A stretch of 64,000 nucleotides of DNA from Planctomycetota bacterium (GCA_014237855.1 JABACD010000002.1:1-64000); one strand, 5' to 3'; shown: positions 9,527 to 18,847, numbered from the stretch's first letter. Notes: generated from the sequence alone by a model not told the origin. Numbers and translations are program-made.

Positions 9527-10672
9527 ATGAAGAGCCTCGATCAGACACGAGACGAAATTGACCGAATCGACCGAGACCTGATCCAAGCCCTGGCCGAGCG
9601 CATGAAGCTCGTGAGCTCGGTGGCTGCGATCAAGGGCGAGGATCCGGAAGTCCCTCTCCGCAACGAGGAACGTGAGCGGGAGGTCTTCGATGCCTGGGCT
9701 CGTGAGGGCCAGCAGTACGGACTCTCACCGTACTTCCTCGGCCGGATCTTGCGGGAGGTCTTGAACTACTCACGCAGGGACCAAGAGAGTGTGATTGGTG
9801 GCGAGCTGCCTGTCAGTGGCCCGAGTAGCGTCCGAGTGGCCTACCAGGGTGCTCCGAGCTCCTACAGTGACCTGGCCATCGAGAAGCTCTTCATCTCGCG
9901 CCCGACCCCCGTCCGTGAGAGGATCGGCCTGCACAGCTTCTCCGCAGTTCTTGATGCTCTCGGTTCCGGTGATGCGGAGTATGCCTTGTTACCAATTGAG
10001 AACACCATTGCCGGATCGATCATCGAGGTCTATCGATTGCTCGCAGAGCGAGATGTTCATGTGATCGATGAGGAGTACTGGCTGGTGGAGCACGTACTCG
10101 CAGGGATGCACGGTGCGGGCCTCAAGGATCTTGAGGTCGTGCGTTCCCACCCAGTAGCACTCCAGCAGTGTGAGAAGTTCATCGATGGACTCGTCGGCTG
10201 TCGCGCGGAGAGTTACTACGACACAGCTGCTTCTGCCCGTTCAGTCGTGGAGGCTGGGAACCCCAAAGTCGGGGCGATCTGCTCGGAGCAGGCAGCCCTC
10301 AGGGCTGGCTTGGACATCCTCCAGAGAAACATTGCTGATCGCTCTCACAACACGACACGCTTCCTGTTGCTGGGCCCCAAGCCCGAGTCCGTGGATCCAC
10401 GCATCAATGCGAAGATCTCGATGCTCTTCACAGCGGACCATCGGCGTGGTGCGCTGGCCTCCTGTCTTCAGCGCCTTGCGGACGAGGACATCAATCTCTG
10501 CAAGCTGGAGAGCCGGAACCTGGCGGACAGTCCCTGGCAGTACCTCTTCTACGCCGACATCGAGGGCAATGTTGAGGATCCAAGCATGAGCAGCGCTCTC
10601 AAGAACCTCGAAGAGCACACCAATACCCTCCGAATCCTGGGGTGCTATCCAAACCGCTCTGGTGAGTCCTGA
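9527..10672 (+). CDS. pheA: bifunctional chorismate mutase / prephenate dehydratase (P-protein)
   Basis: Converts chorismate to prephenate and prephenate to phenylpyruvate in phenylalanine synthesis. Residues 1-85 are an AroQ-type chorismate mutase helix bundle (TRDEIDRIDRDLIQALAERM, a conserved Lys in AAIKG, REREV). Residues about 100-285 are prephenate dehydratase: VAYQGAPSSYS, LPIENTIAGSI, SHPVALQQCEKF, DTAASARSV, and the catalytic-site NTTRFLLLG. Residues about 300-375 are an ACT domain for phenylalanine feedback (ISMLFTADHRRGALASCLQRL). The usual ACT motif ESRP reads ESRN here. At 381 residues it has normal P-protein length. A short GC-rich intergenic stretch with several small inverted repeats (about 10680-10760) separates it from the next gene. 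Confidence 0.97.
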   Translation: MKSLDQTRDEIDRIDRDLIQALAERMKLVSSVAAIKGEDPEVPLRNEEREREVFDAWAREGQQYGLSPYFLGRILREVLNYSRRDQESVIGGELPVSGPSSVRVAYQGAPSSYSDLAIEKLFISRPTPVRERIGLHSFSAVLDALGSGDAEYALLPIENTIAGSIIEVYRLLAERDVHVIDEEYWLVEHVLAGMHGAGLKDLEVVRSHPVALQQCEKFIDGLVGCRAESYYDTAASARSVVEAGNPKVGAICSEQAALRAGLDILQRNIADRSHNTTRFLLLGPKPESVDPRINAKISMLFTADHRRGALASCLQRLADEDINLCKLESRNLADSPWQYLFYADIEGNVEDPSMSSALKNLEEHTNTLRILGCYPNRSGES

Positions 10673-10820
10673 GCCGCGAAATTGGGCCCCAGGGCCCGTT
10701 TGTGGTTCGTAGCCCCACCATTTAATAGGGGCCCCAGATGCCGGGGCTTCAGTTCAGGGGCTGATGTTTCGATCAATTGGGGGCGTCTATTGCCGTTTCC
10801 GAGACCCTGACCCCGCCGCG

Positions 10821-11045
10821 ATGAAACTCCCTCGTTGGACTGTGTATCCCGCTCTCGCCACGCTTGCCACCCTTGCCGTGACAGCGGTTCCCCAGCGGGG
10901 GTCACTGCCCCATCACGAAGGGGCAGCCAATCGGGCGCGCGAGATGGCCACGGAGAGGGCAGTGCCGAGCTCCGAAGAGGCTCGTCTGGAGGCTGAGCTG
11001 GAAGGACGGGTCGAAGAGCGGTTCACAGAGAAGGCCAGCGAATAG
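10821..11045 (+). CDS. small protein with N-terminal membrane anchor, paralogous to the start of the next gene
   Basis: 74 residues from ATG 10821 (an upstream in-frame ATG at 10764 is less likely). It begins MKLPRWTVYPALATLATLAV, a basic N-terminus plus one hydrophobic segment, followed by a charged, Glu/Arg-rich tail. The first 20 residues match the start of the following gene (MRIPRWTTYPAIALLLAIAL), and both then have a Pro and an Arg-containing stretch and ANRARE/AAQRSRE, so the two genes share an N-terminal export or anchor segment. The gap between them is 14 bases, consistent with co-transcription. No known domain in the tail; function unknown. Confidence 0.62.
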   Translation: MKLPRWTVYPALATLATLAVTAVPQRGSLPHHEGAANRAREMATERAVPSSEEARLEAELEGRVEERFTEKASE

Positions 11046-11059
11046 GTAGGCGGGTCAGC

Positions 11060-12301
11060 ATGAGAATCCCCCGTTGGACGACCTACCCTGCCATCGCACT
11101 ACTCCTGGCGATTGCCCTGATCGCCCTGCCGTCGAGGCGGCACAACGACGGCGCAGCGCAACGCTCCCGAGAGGCAGCATCGAAAACCGAGGCAGCGATT
11201 GATTCGAGCTTGTCTCGCCAGCAAGGCGAGCGCAGCTCTCTACGTGACTTCCTTCCTGACGGGTTCGTCCTGGATGGGACGGTTGACTATCGGGGTGCCG
11301 TTCAAGCAGCCATCGTGGCCTGCTCTGGTAAGACCCTGGAGTTGCCTGAGTTCCCGATCCTGATCGGACGATCCCCTGGGGAGCGGTACGGCCTGATCAT
11401 TCGTGAGGGCCTGACGATCACGGGGAGCCAAGCTTCCGAGCTCAAGACTCACGAGTATGGCTTGCAGCTCCTACGTGGGGAGGGGGTGCATGATCTCACG
11501 CTCTCGAACTTCTCCCTGACAGGGCCCGGTGGAGATGGTGAGCGATTGGGCCATGGCCTCTTGCAGATCACCGGAGGTAAGGGGATCCATCTCGAGAATC
11601 TGCACATCTCCGCAGCGGATGCTGACGGCCTGGCGATCGCACAGGCCGAGGACTGCACTGTTGAGGGCGTCAGCGTCACCGGTGCGTCCAAGTCCGCGAT
11701 CTACCTTGCGGATTGCAGTGACTCCTTCGTGCGCAAGAACACCGTAAGCGACTTTGGCGGACACTACCTTGGTGATGGTGTGCAGGTTGGTGTTGGGATC
11801 CAGCTTTCGAGCTGTAGAAACGTGCATTGCACTGACAATCTGATCCAGGAGGGCCTGGGTGTGGGAATCCTCTGCAACGCGTTCCAGGGCGGTTCCAAGC
11901 CGATGGGAGTCACACTGACAGGGAACAAGATTCGGGGGGTCTCCAATCACGACAATCGCAACGTCTCAGGTGGCATCCGCCTGGCGAACGGAAGCGGTGA
12001 CAAGCTGACGCGCACACAGGTCAGCGGCAACTCGATCTGGGATTGCGGCGAGAACGGCATCTACATCGAGAATCATGGTGGCTCGGAGGTAACCGGGAAC
12101 TTCTTGAGCGCCAGCCTAGGTGTCGGAATCCAGGTCAGCACCATTGAGGATGTGCGCATCACCAACAACGTCATCTTTGATAGCGGAGTCGGCAGAGAGA
12201 GGCCTACCGAGCCCTTTGCGCTGATCAACAGCTCGCATGGCGTTCATCTTGAGGGCAATGTGACGGACTCTCCCGGGCAGGTCCCAGCCACCGAGGACTA
12301 G
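11060..12301 (+). CDS. membrane-anchored or secreted right-handed parallel beta-helix protein
   Basis: 413 residues. After the N-terminal hydrophobic segment (about 7-24) and a linker, residues about 130-400 form repeated coils typical of parallel beta-helix (pectate-lyase-like, PbH1) proteins: NFSLTGPGGDG, IHLENLHISAADADGLAIAQ, CTVEGVSVTGASKSAIYLAD, RNVHCTDNLIQEGLGVGIL, VSGNSIWDCGENGIYIEN, VRITNNVIFD. Such proteins usually bind or cleave polysaccharides. I cannot identify catalytic acids with confidence, so lyase or hydrolase activity is unproven. It follows a small gene sharing its N-terminus. Confidence 0.88.
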   Translation: MRIPRWTTYPAIALLLAIALIALPSRRHNDGAAQRSREAASKTEAAIDSSLSRQQGERSSLRDFLPDGFVLDGTVDYRGAVQAAIVACSGKTLELPEFPILIGRSPGERYGLIIREGLTITGSQASELKTHEYGLQLLRGEGVHDLTLSNFSLTGPGGDGERLGHGLLQITGGKGIHLENLHISAADADGLAIAQAEDCTVEGVSVTGASKSAIYLADCSDSFVRKNTVSDFGGHYLGDGVQVGVGIQLSSCRNVHCTDNLIQEGLGVGILCNAFQGGSKPMGVTLTGNKIRGVSNHDNRNVSGGIRLANGSGDKLTRTQVSGNSIWDCGENGIYIENHGGSEVTGNFLSASLGVGIQVSTIEDVRITNNVIFDSGVGRERPTEPFALINSSHGVHLEGNVTDSPGQVPATED

Positions 12302-12526
12302 CCTCAGGCCTCCCGGCGGCCCGGCTTCTCAAGGGGCCGGCCGAATAGGCGGTCATTCTCGAGGGTGCCACCGAGCTCGTTTCCTGGCCGAAATCTGTCC
12401 AGAGAGCGGGGTGAGGGCGTCAGAATCGTGAGAGCGGACATCGTTGTCGGGCAGATCCTTGGCAACGGCCGCCGGGGCGCTAGAGTCCAGCGCCAGCGCA
12501 AGTTCCCCGACCCTCTAACGCGACTG

Positions 12527-13171
12527 ATGAGCACTGCACAGGAAGCACTCGAACGCCTTCGGGAAGGCAACAGCCGATTCGTTTCTGGTGATCGTGTGAT
12601 CTCGACTACAGGTCTACCGGCGAGGCGCCAGGAGTTGATTCCCGGGCAAGAGCCCATGGCCGTGATCCTGGGTTGTGCGGACTCTCGTGTGCCTCCGGAG
12701 TTGATCTTTGATGTTGGCCTGGGCGACCTGTTTGTGGTTCGGGTTGCGGGAACCGTGGTGGCACCGGTCCTGCTCGAGAGTATTGAGTACGGGGTGGAGG
12801 CCCTCGGGGCTCGCCTGGTCGTGGTCCTGGGGCACTCGAATTGTGGCGCAGTCAAGGCCGCGGTTTCTGAGCTCAAGCTTGTACCTGAGGAGCGTTCGGG
12901 GCAGCTGCCAGGCTTGGTCGAGGGGATTCGGCCAGCGGTCGAACTCGTGCTCGACTCGTCACCGGATTCAACGACCGAGGAGGTCATTGCCAGGGCCATA
13001 CGTGCCAACGCCAGGAATTCTGCGAGCCGACTGCGCCACGAGAGTGGCCCGATTGCCCGGGCACAAGATCGAGATGGCTTGCTCGTGGTCAGCGCTGAGT
13101 ACTCCCTGGAGACGGGGGTGGTCGACTTCTTTGACGGGGTTCCAGGCGAGCGCATCCAGGACGCTCGCTGA
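12527..13171 (+). CDS. beta-class carbonic anhydrase
   Basis: Zinc enzyme that interconverts CO2 and bicarbonate. From ATG 12527 it is 214 residues, the normal size; the frame is open upstream but that part has no similarity to the family. Zinc ligands Cys50, His103 and Cys106 are present in LGCADSRVPPE and LGHSNCGAVK, and the catalytic Asp52-Arg54 pair is intact. DLFVVRVAGTVV and SIEYGVEALGARLVVVLGH are typical. No signal peptide, so it should be cytosolic. It converges on the repeat lipoprotein with only 7 bases between stops. Confidence 0.95.
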   Translation: MSTAQEALERLREGNSRFVSGDRVISTTGLPARRQELIPGQEPMAVILGCADSRVPPELIFDVGLGDLFVVRVAGTVVAPVLLESIEYGVEALGARLVVVLGHSNCGAVKAAVSELKLVPEERSGQLPGLVEGIRPAVELVLDSSPDSTTEEVIARAIRANARNSASRLRHESGPIARAQDRDGLLVVSAEYSLETGVVDFFDGVPGERIQDAR

Positions 13172-13178
13172 CGAGCCA

Positions 13179-15227
13179 CTACTGGAATCGTCCGCCCAGG
13201 CCCTGGATCACGTGGCCGGTCGTGCCGATCGTCGTGGTCGCGCCGGTGTCCCGGTTGACCTGAAGGAGCTGGCGTTGATTGCTCACACCGAAGAGCTGAT
13301 TGGTCTTGCTGTCATAGGTGAGGCCGATCAGCGCTGAGATTCCGGTGGCTCCTACCGAAGAAGCCACGCCGGTACTCGAGTTGATCGTGACGAGCTCATC
13401 CGTGGTGTCACTGGCCCCGAAGAGCTGATTTCTCGACGTGTCGTAGGCAAGGGCCCTGACCCCTGTGACACCCAGTGCGCCCACGAGCGTGCCAGCTCCA
13501 GTCGTCGTGTTGATCGTGATCAATACGTGAGTGGCGAGATCTGTACCGTAGAGCGTGCTGGTCTCATGGTCGAAGGCCAGCCCTTCGACCTGGTCGAAGC
13601 CCAGGGGACCAATGGGCGAGGAGGCGCCCGTGACGGGATTGATCAACAGCAGCTGATCCCTCCAGGTGTCCGTCCCAAAGACACTGTTGGTGTTCGAGTC
13701 GGTTGCGACCGCGTAGACCGAGTGGAGTCCGAGAGCGCCCACGGAGTTCAACCCATCTGTCGAGGGGTCAAGATTGATCAGCTCGTCAGTTCCCACAGCG
13801 AGCGTCGACTTGGAATTCCCGCGTATCGTGTTGAAGTTGGTGTCGTAGGTGAGCGCGCGGATGCCCTCGAAGGCGAGCGCACTTCGTGCGCTCCCAATGC
13901 CGGTGGTGGTGTTGATGTCAATGTTCTGGTTCGTGGCTGTGTCGACTCCTTGGAGGGTGTTCGTGTCAGAGTCGAAGGCCAGTGACTCGATACTTGCGAA
14001 TCCCAACGGGTTGGGTGCAGTCGTCACCGCAAAGGTCTGGGGGTCGATCCAGATCAGCACAGTATTGCTTCGGTCTACTGCATAGATCCTGTTGCTCGCA
14101 GGGTCAAAGGCCAGCCCCTCGACGTCACCAACCGTCAGCGTGGCCACGGCAGTTGCTGCACCGGTCAAGGTGTTGATGGTCAGCAGCTCATCGGTTGGCT
14201 CGTTGATGCCGAAGAGTCGGTCGGTAAGTGAGTCGTAGGCCAGGGATTTGATGTTGTTTCGCCCCAAGGCGCCGATGGCCGTACCGGCTCCTGTGGTGAG
14301 GTCGACCGATACCAACTGATCCGACTTGGTGTCCGTGGCGTAGATCGTGCTGGTGCCCGGGTCGAATGCCATGCTCTGGATGTCATCGAAGCCCATTGTG
14401 CCGACAAGGGACCCGTTGCCGGTCGCCTTGTCGATGGAGACCAGCTGGAAGGTGCCGATCTCCGATGCGAGCAGCTCGTTGTTTCCCGGATGGAAGGCCA
14501 GCGCTCGTACATCAGCGAATCCTAGTGGTCCTACAACACTTCCAGCGCCGGTGGTCGTGTTGATTGTGATCAGCTGAGCTGAGGTACGATTCGTGCCGTA
14601 GAGAGTGTCGGTCGTGGAGTCGAAGGCGAGTCCGCGGACATCATCAAAACCCAGAGCACCGACGAGGGTGGTGGTGGCGTTCGTCGTGTTGACTGTGAAC
14701 AGCTGGTCCGTGATACGGTCAACAGCGAAGAGTGTGCCCGTATTGGAGTCGTAGGCCATGCCTTCGATGTCGCTAGGGCCGACGACTGAGCCGATCTCGG
14801 TGGCGAGGCCTGACGTGGGATTGATCGACAGTAAGCTGTCCGGGCCGGTATCGAAACCGTAGATGGTGTTGTTGTTGGAGTTGAAGGCCAGCGCGACGAT
14901 CCCCGTGAAGCCAAAGGGCCCGACCGCCGTGCCCTGACCTGTCGCCGGATCAATGGTCACGAGGTGGTCGCTACCCGCATCCGCTCCGTAGAGCGTGTTC
15001 GAATTACTGTCATAGGTCAGGCCCTCGACGCCGAGGAAGCCTGCGAGGCCGGGGCCCGAGCGCATATCAATTCCACCGTTCGTGGCGTTGACACCGAAGA
15101 AGCGTGTCCCCGATGAGCCTGCGAGCGGGAGCACCGGATCCGCTGTGCCGCCATCGCTTCCTCCACTGCCACCACACGCGGATAGGAACAGAGGGGTGAT
15201 CAAGAAGAGGGAATCGTGAAGTTTCAT
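13179..15227 (-). CDS. lipoprotein made of fourteen 43-residue beta-propeller repeats
   Basis: 682 residues from the ATG ending at 15227, which begins MKLHDSLFLITPLFLSACGG with lipobox LSAC; an in-frame ATG at 15263 would bury this signal. After a Gly/Ser linker the whole protein is tandem repeats of nearly constant 43-residue period: (I/V)xxLAFDSxTNTLYGxD, then xDQLLTINxTTGAGTxVGxLGF. I count 14 copies, enough for two seven-bladed propellers. This resembles the NHL/LVIVD-type propeller repeats of extracellular proteins. No catalytic residues evident; a binding or structural surface role is likely. The regularity suggests expansion by duplication. Confidence 0.9.
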   Translation of the reverse strand: MKLHDSLFLITPLFLSACGGSGGSDGGTADPVLPLAGSSGTRFFGVNATNGGIDMRSGPGLAGFLGVEGLTYDSNSNTLYGADAGSDHLVTIDPATGQGTAVGPFGFTGIVALAFNSNNNTIYGFDTGPDSLLSINPTSGLATEIGSVVGPSDIEGMAYDSNTGTLFAVDRITDQLFTVNTTNATTTLVGALGFDDVRGLAFDSTTDTLYGTNRTSAQLITINTTTGAGSVVGPLGFADVRALAFHPGNNELLASEIGTFQLVSIDKATGNGSLVGTMGFDDIQSMAFDPGTSTIYATDTKSDQLVSVDLTTGAGTAIGALGRNNIKSLAYDSLTDRLFGINEPTDELLTINTLTGAATAVATLTVGDVEGLAFDPASNRIYAVDRSNTVLIWIDPQTFAVTTAPNPLGFASIESLAFDSDTNTLQGVDTATNQNIDINTTTGIGSARSALAFEGIRALTYDTNFNTIRGNSKSTLAVGTDELINLDPSTDGLNSVGALGLHSVYAVATDSNTNSVFGTDTWRDQLLLINPVTGASSPIGPLGFDQVEGLAFDHETSTLYGTDLATHVLITINTTTGAGTLVGALGVTGVRALAYDTSRNQLFGASDTTDELVTINSSTGVASSVGATGISALIGLTYDSKTNQLFGVSNQRQLLQVNRDTGATTTIGTTGHVIQGLGGRFQ

Positions 15228-15472
15228 GAATCGATGCCGGGCGGGGCGCCAGAAGAGAGCCAATCAGGGCTCCTGGGTCTCCACTGGCGGAGAGGGACAG
15301 CTCGGGACAGTACCGAGGAGATTTCCCCGTATCGTCCTCAAGGGGGACCTGGCCTGAACTCGATTTGGCGATACGAGCGGCGACTCGTTACGGCCGGTCT
15401 CCTGCCCACTGCAACGACCCTCATGGGCCTCAGTAAGGGCTCTCTGGGGGATAGAGCGGTTCTCGTAAATTG

Positions 15473-16900
15473 ATGGTGATGGCTAAGATTCCGACCCGAG
15501 ATCTGCTTCCATTCGGCCTCTTGCTGGCCCTTGCCGGCTCAGCAGCCTGGTGGTACCCCCAGGATGGTCCCGTCGCGGAGGGGATCATGCCTCCAGGTGA
15601 CACCTTGCCCGGACCGGTGGACTCCGAGCTGTTTCATGACTCTCGAAGATCAGTGGGCGAGACCGGATCCTTGGAGAGGAGGGCTCCGGGTTCTGAAGAA
15701 CTCCCGGTCGAACGAGCTACAGAGCCTGTCGCTCTCATGTCTGGCGTTCACGGAACGGTCCTGGACTCTCTAGATCGCCCAGTCGAAGGGGTAGGTGTGC
15801 TCCTCTACCATGGCCGGGAGCGGCACAAACAGGTCACCGATGGGAGGGGGGCCTTCGAGTTCAAGAACCTGGCCGGCGGGCAGCATCGACTATTCGTCGA
15901 TCGCTCCGAAATGCCCAGGGGGTTGCTTGCACCATGGAAGCAAGGCGTTCCCCGCATCTACACTGGCGAGGCAACGGGCATCCACGGGACATCCTTCATG
16001 CTTCCGGATCACGAAGATCTACAGGTTGATCTGCGAGTGTTTCGGGTGAGCGAGGTCACCGGTAGCGTCATCGGATCGAGCGGTGAGCCTATTGAGGGGG
16101 CACTGGCGACCATCCGGTCGCAGAATGGCGTCTTGATCTCGACCCGCACGGATCAGTGGGGTCTGTTCAGGCTTGAAGGCGTCTATCCGGGGCTCTACGT
16201 GATTCAGGTCGAGACGCCGCCTGACCAGCCCGAACTTGCTGGCCACTCCCCTTTGCCAACCACCTTCGAGATCGGCAGTGGAGAGCTGGTTCGGCTGGAA
16301 GACATGGTTCTGGGGGGCGTGGGCTGTGTGCTCCAGGGCCGAATCGTCGACGAGGATGGCCTCGGGGTCGAGGGCCTGGACCTGCTGGTGCACGGAGCCG
16401 ACAGTGTCGGAATCGACCTGCGTTGGAGTGCGCGTACTGATCTGGAGGGGAGCTTTCGCCTGGGCCGTCTCTCTCCCGGTGACCTCCGCTTGGAGGTCGT
16501 GGATCCGACTCGAGCGCTCGCTGAGATTCCCCCTCCGAGGGCCTTGCACCTGGGCGGAAGCCAGGAGAGCTGGGATCTTGGAGTCTGGGAGGTAGAGCGC
16601 GACCGCAGCTTTCGAGTCCTCGGCCGTGTCAGGGTCGATCCGCACTGGGCGGATGTAGAGGGACTCGATCACTACACCTTGGCACTCGAACAGCTCCCCC
16701 CCGTGGAGACCACCGACGATGCCACAGAGCGGTGGATAGACAAGGACCTGGGTGAATTCAGCTGGTCCTGTTCGACTCCTGGCAATCAGGTCACGCTGCG
16801 GGTCGTGCTTGCCACGGATCGGGGCGTGCAGCACAGTCGCGAGCTGACCTTGAATCCACTCGCGCCGGGACGCGATGAGGTGCTGTTGAGCTTTCCCTGA
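15473..16900 (+). CDS. exported protein with carboxypeptidase-regulatory-like (Ig-fold) repeats
   Basis: 475 residues from ATG 15473 (a TTG directly before it and an ATG two codons later are alternatives). An N-terminal hydrophobic segment (LLPFGLLLALAGSAAWW) suggests a signal anchor. From about residue 90 there are at least three carboxypeptidase-D regulatory-like domains, each with GxVxDxxGxPVEGVxV at the start and TDxxGxFxFxxLxPGxxxLxV at the end: GTVLDSLDRPVEGVGV, GSVIGSSGEPIEGALATI and GRIVDEDGLGVEGLDLLV. The last 100 residues show no recognised domain. These folds mediate adhesion or protein contacts; no enzyme domain is present. It is divergent from the repeat lipoprotein across 245 bases in which I see no clear site. 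Confidence 0.86.
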   Translation: MVMAKIPTRDLLPFGLLLALAGSAAWWYPQDGPVAEGIMPPGDTLPGPVDSELFHDSRRSVGETGSLERRAPGSEELPVERATEPVALMSGVHGTVLDSLDRPVEGVGVLLYHGRERHKQVTDGRGAFEFKNLAGGQHRLFVDRSEMPRGLLAPWKQGVPRIYTGEATGIHGTSFMLPDHEDLQVDLRVFRVSEVTGSVIGSSGEPIEGALATIRSQNGVLISTRTDQWGLFRLEGVYPGLYVIQVETPPDQPELAGHSPLPTTFEIGSGELVRLEDMVLGGVGCVLQGRIVDEDGLGVEGLDLLVHGADSVGIDLRWSARTDLEGSFRLGRLSPGDLRLEVVDPTRALAEIPPPRALHLGGSQESWDLGVWEVERDRSFRVLGRVRVDPHWADVEGLDHYTLALEQLPPVETTDDATERWIDKDLGEFSWSCSTPGNQVTLRVVLATDRGVQHSRELTLNPLAPGRDEVLLSFP

Positions 16901-17055
16901 GAGCGTGGTCAGACTACAGGCTCCGGGCTAGTGCTCTGGTACCCCTTGGGAGAGCTGCTACAGCCGAATCCGTAATTCGTCTTCTCCGCAGTGGGGATCG
17001 CTCGTGCTCCTGAGCTAGGCTAGGCGCCTATCCGAGACATCACCTCGTTCATTCG

Positions 17056-17904
17056 ATGGCCTTCTCTCTCCACAGCATCTTCCCCGACCTGCCGGATCTC
17101 AAGATCGTCGATATCGGAGCAAGCCCGATCGACGGTGATCCGCCCTACCAATCGCTCTTCGCAGACGGACATGCGGATCTAGTAGGGTTCGAGCCTGACG
17201 AGAAGCAGTTCGCTGCGCTCCAGGCGCTTGGCCAGGAGCGAGCGCATTACCTTCCTCATGCGGTCGGTGACGGAGATGACCATGAGCTCCGGGTCTGCCG
17301 CAGTCCGGGAATGACGTCGTTGCTCGAACCAAACCAGGAGGTATTGCAGCACTTCCACGGCTTTGGTGAGTGGGGTGAGGTCGTTCAACGAGTTCCGGTC
17401 TCGACGCGCAGGCTTGACGATGTTCCCGAAGCACGTGGTTGTGACTATCTCAAGATCGATGTTCAGGGGGGAGAGCTGGCTATTCTCCAGCACGCTACGG
17501 AGATCCTCGCCGGGTGTGGGGTGGTGCACATCGAGGTCCAGTTCGTGCCCTTCTACGAGGATCAGCCTCTGTTTGCCGAACTCGACCAGGCTCTGCGCAA
17601 CGCGGGATTCTGGCTGCACCGTTTCACTCCGATCCACTCGCGAGTCTTCAAGCCGCTCCTGATCAATGACGACCCATATGCCGGACTCTCTCAGTTGCTC
17701 TGGAGTGACGGCATCTACGTGAAGCGGTTCACGGACTTCTCAGAGCTGGATGAGGCTGCCCTGAGCAAGATCGCTCTTGTTGCTCACGATCTCTACGCCT
17801 CGATCGATCTTGTGTCGCTGGCCCTGAAGACCCTTGATGATCGCGATAGCGGCAACCGATTCGAACGTTACCTGGCAGCGGTCATGGAGCAGGCAGCGCC
17901 CTAG
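17056..17904 (+). CDS. FkbM-family methyltransferase
   Basis: 282-residue SAM-dependent methyltransferase of the FkbM type. The SAM-binding strand and loop are KIVDIGASPIDG followed by DLVGFEPDE; the second family block is CDYLKIDVQGGELAIL, and HIEVQFVPFYEDQPLF follows. FkbM proteins O-methylate polyketides, sugars or glycans. No natural product genes surround it, so cell-surface or exopolysaccharide sugar methylation is the more likely job, by inference. It ends 6 bases from the stop of the convergent TIM-barrel gene. No signal peptide. Confidence 0.9.
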   Translation: MAFSLHSIFPDLPDLKIVDIGASPIDGDPPYQSLFADGHADLVGFEPDEKQFAALQALGQERAHYLPHAVGDGDDHELRVCRSPGMTSLLEPNQEVLQHFHGFGEWGEVVQRVPVSTRRLDDVPEARGCDYLKIDVQGGELAILQHATEILAGCGVVHIEVQFVPFYEDQPLFAELDQALRNAGFWLHRFTPIHSRVFKPLLINDDPYAGLSQLLWSDGIYVKRFTDFSELDEAALSKIALVAHDLYASIDLVSLALKTLDDRDSGNRFERYLAAVMEQAAP

Positions 17905-17910
17905 GGCTTG

Positions 17911-18831
17911 CTACCACTGGTCAGCTTCAAATACTCGGCGTGCTGCAATCTCTTCGCCCTCGAGAGGGCGGCACTCTAGCCCTACTATGTCGTCGTACCC
18001 CAAGGCCTTGGCTTCCCGTAGTACTCTGGCGTAGTTGATTTCGCCCGTGCCCGGCTCGTTACGACCGGGGTTGTCAGCTAGCTGTAGGTATCCGACCTGA
18101 TCGAAGCCTTCCTTCAGCCGGCGGCAGAGGTCGCCCTCGGTGATCTGCATGTGGTAGAGGTCCCAGTTGAGCTTCACGGCTGGAGAGTTGACTTCGCGAC
18201 AAATCCTCACGGGTGCTGGGCTCCCATACAGGCAGTGGCCCTTGTGATCCGCTCGAATGTTCATCGGTTCGAGGATTAGCATCAGCTGTTTTTCCTCGGC
18301 GATGGGTGCTACCAGTTTCAGGCTATCGATGATGTTCTGGTGCATGACCTCCTGGGTCATGCCTGGCTGGTCATTGCCGCCAACAACGGTGGCCTTGCGT
18401 GCGGAGAGAATGGCGGCTGCTTCGGTCGCACTCTCGATGGCATTCACCAGTGCCTCCTGATTCTTCGGGTCGTTCATCCCAGGGACAAAGCCCCAGGCGG
18501 TGAACTGTGCGACCTCGACTCCGAGCTCGCTGGACAGCGCCGCGATCGCCTCCAGATCCTTTCCGCCCAGGCCCCAGAACTCGACGGCGTCAAAACCAAG
18601 GTCGGCACTTGCTCTGATGCGGTCAAGGAATGGCAGACGACGAAACCACATCTCGATGTTGACAGCGAACCGGGTGTTCTTGGTCTTACCGGGCTTGAAG
18701 TCATCCTCGGCAAGACTGGCTTCATCACCCTGGGGTTGATCGGGAACCGAGCGGTCCTGACCTGTGGCGCGGGCAGTCCCCGCAGCGGCGAGAGTTCCGG
18801 CCATGAAGTTGCGGCGATTGATTCTGGTCAT
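17911..18831 (-). CDS. Tat-exported TIM-barrel sugar isomerase/epimerase (hydroxypyruvate isomerase-like)
   Basis: 306 residues. The N-terminus INRRNFMAGTLAAAG is a twin-arginine signal, so the enzyme should be exported folded with its metal. The rest is an AP endonuclease 2-type TIM barrel: DLGFDAVEFWGL, AQFTAWGFVPGM, LILEPMNIRADHKGH, KLNWDLYHMQITEGDL, YLQLADNPGRNEPGTGEINY, DIVGLEC. Metal ligands expected from the family (Glu in LEPMN, Asp in WDLYH, His, and the late Glu) are present. Most similar in pattern to hydroxypyruvate isomerase-like proteins; substrate unknown. It is the last gene of a minus-strand operon of four, 16 bases after the dehydrogenase/cytochrome c gene. Confidence 0.92.
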   Translation of the reverse strand: MTRINRRNFMAGTLAAAGTARATGQDRSVPDQPQGDEASLAEDDFKPGKTKNTRFAVNIEMWFRRLPFLDRIRASADLGFDAVEFWGLGGKDLEAIAALSSELGVEVAQFTAWGFVPGMNDPKNQEALVNAIESATEAAAILSARKATVVGGNDQPGMTQEVMHQNIIDSLKLVAPIAEEKQLMLILEPMNIRADHKGHCLYGSPAPVRICREVNSPAVKLNWDLYHMQITEGDLCRRLKEGFDQVGYLQLADNPGRNEPGTGEINYARVLREAKALGYDDIVGLECRPLEGEEIAARRVFEADQW

Positions 18832-18847
18832 GCTGACTTTTTGGGTC

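Noticed and set aside
12304..13179. 291-codon minus-strand frame
   Set aside because: Antisense to the carbonic anhydrase, which has all zinc ligands; the product is Ser/Arg-rich and featureless.
16019..16834. 271-codon minus-strand frame
   Set aside because: Antisense to the carboxypeptidase-regulatory-domain protein, which has clear repeated motifs.
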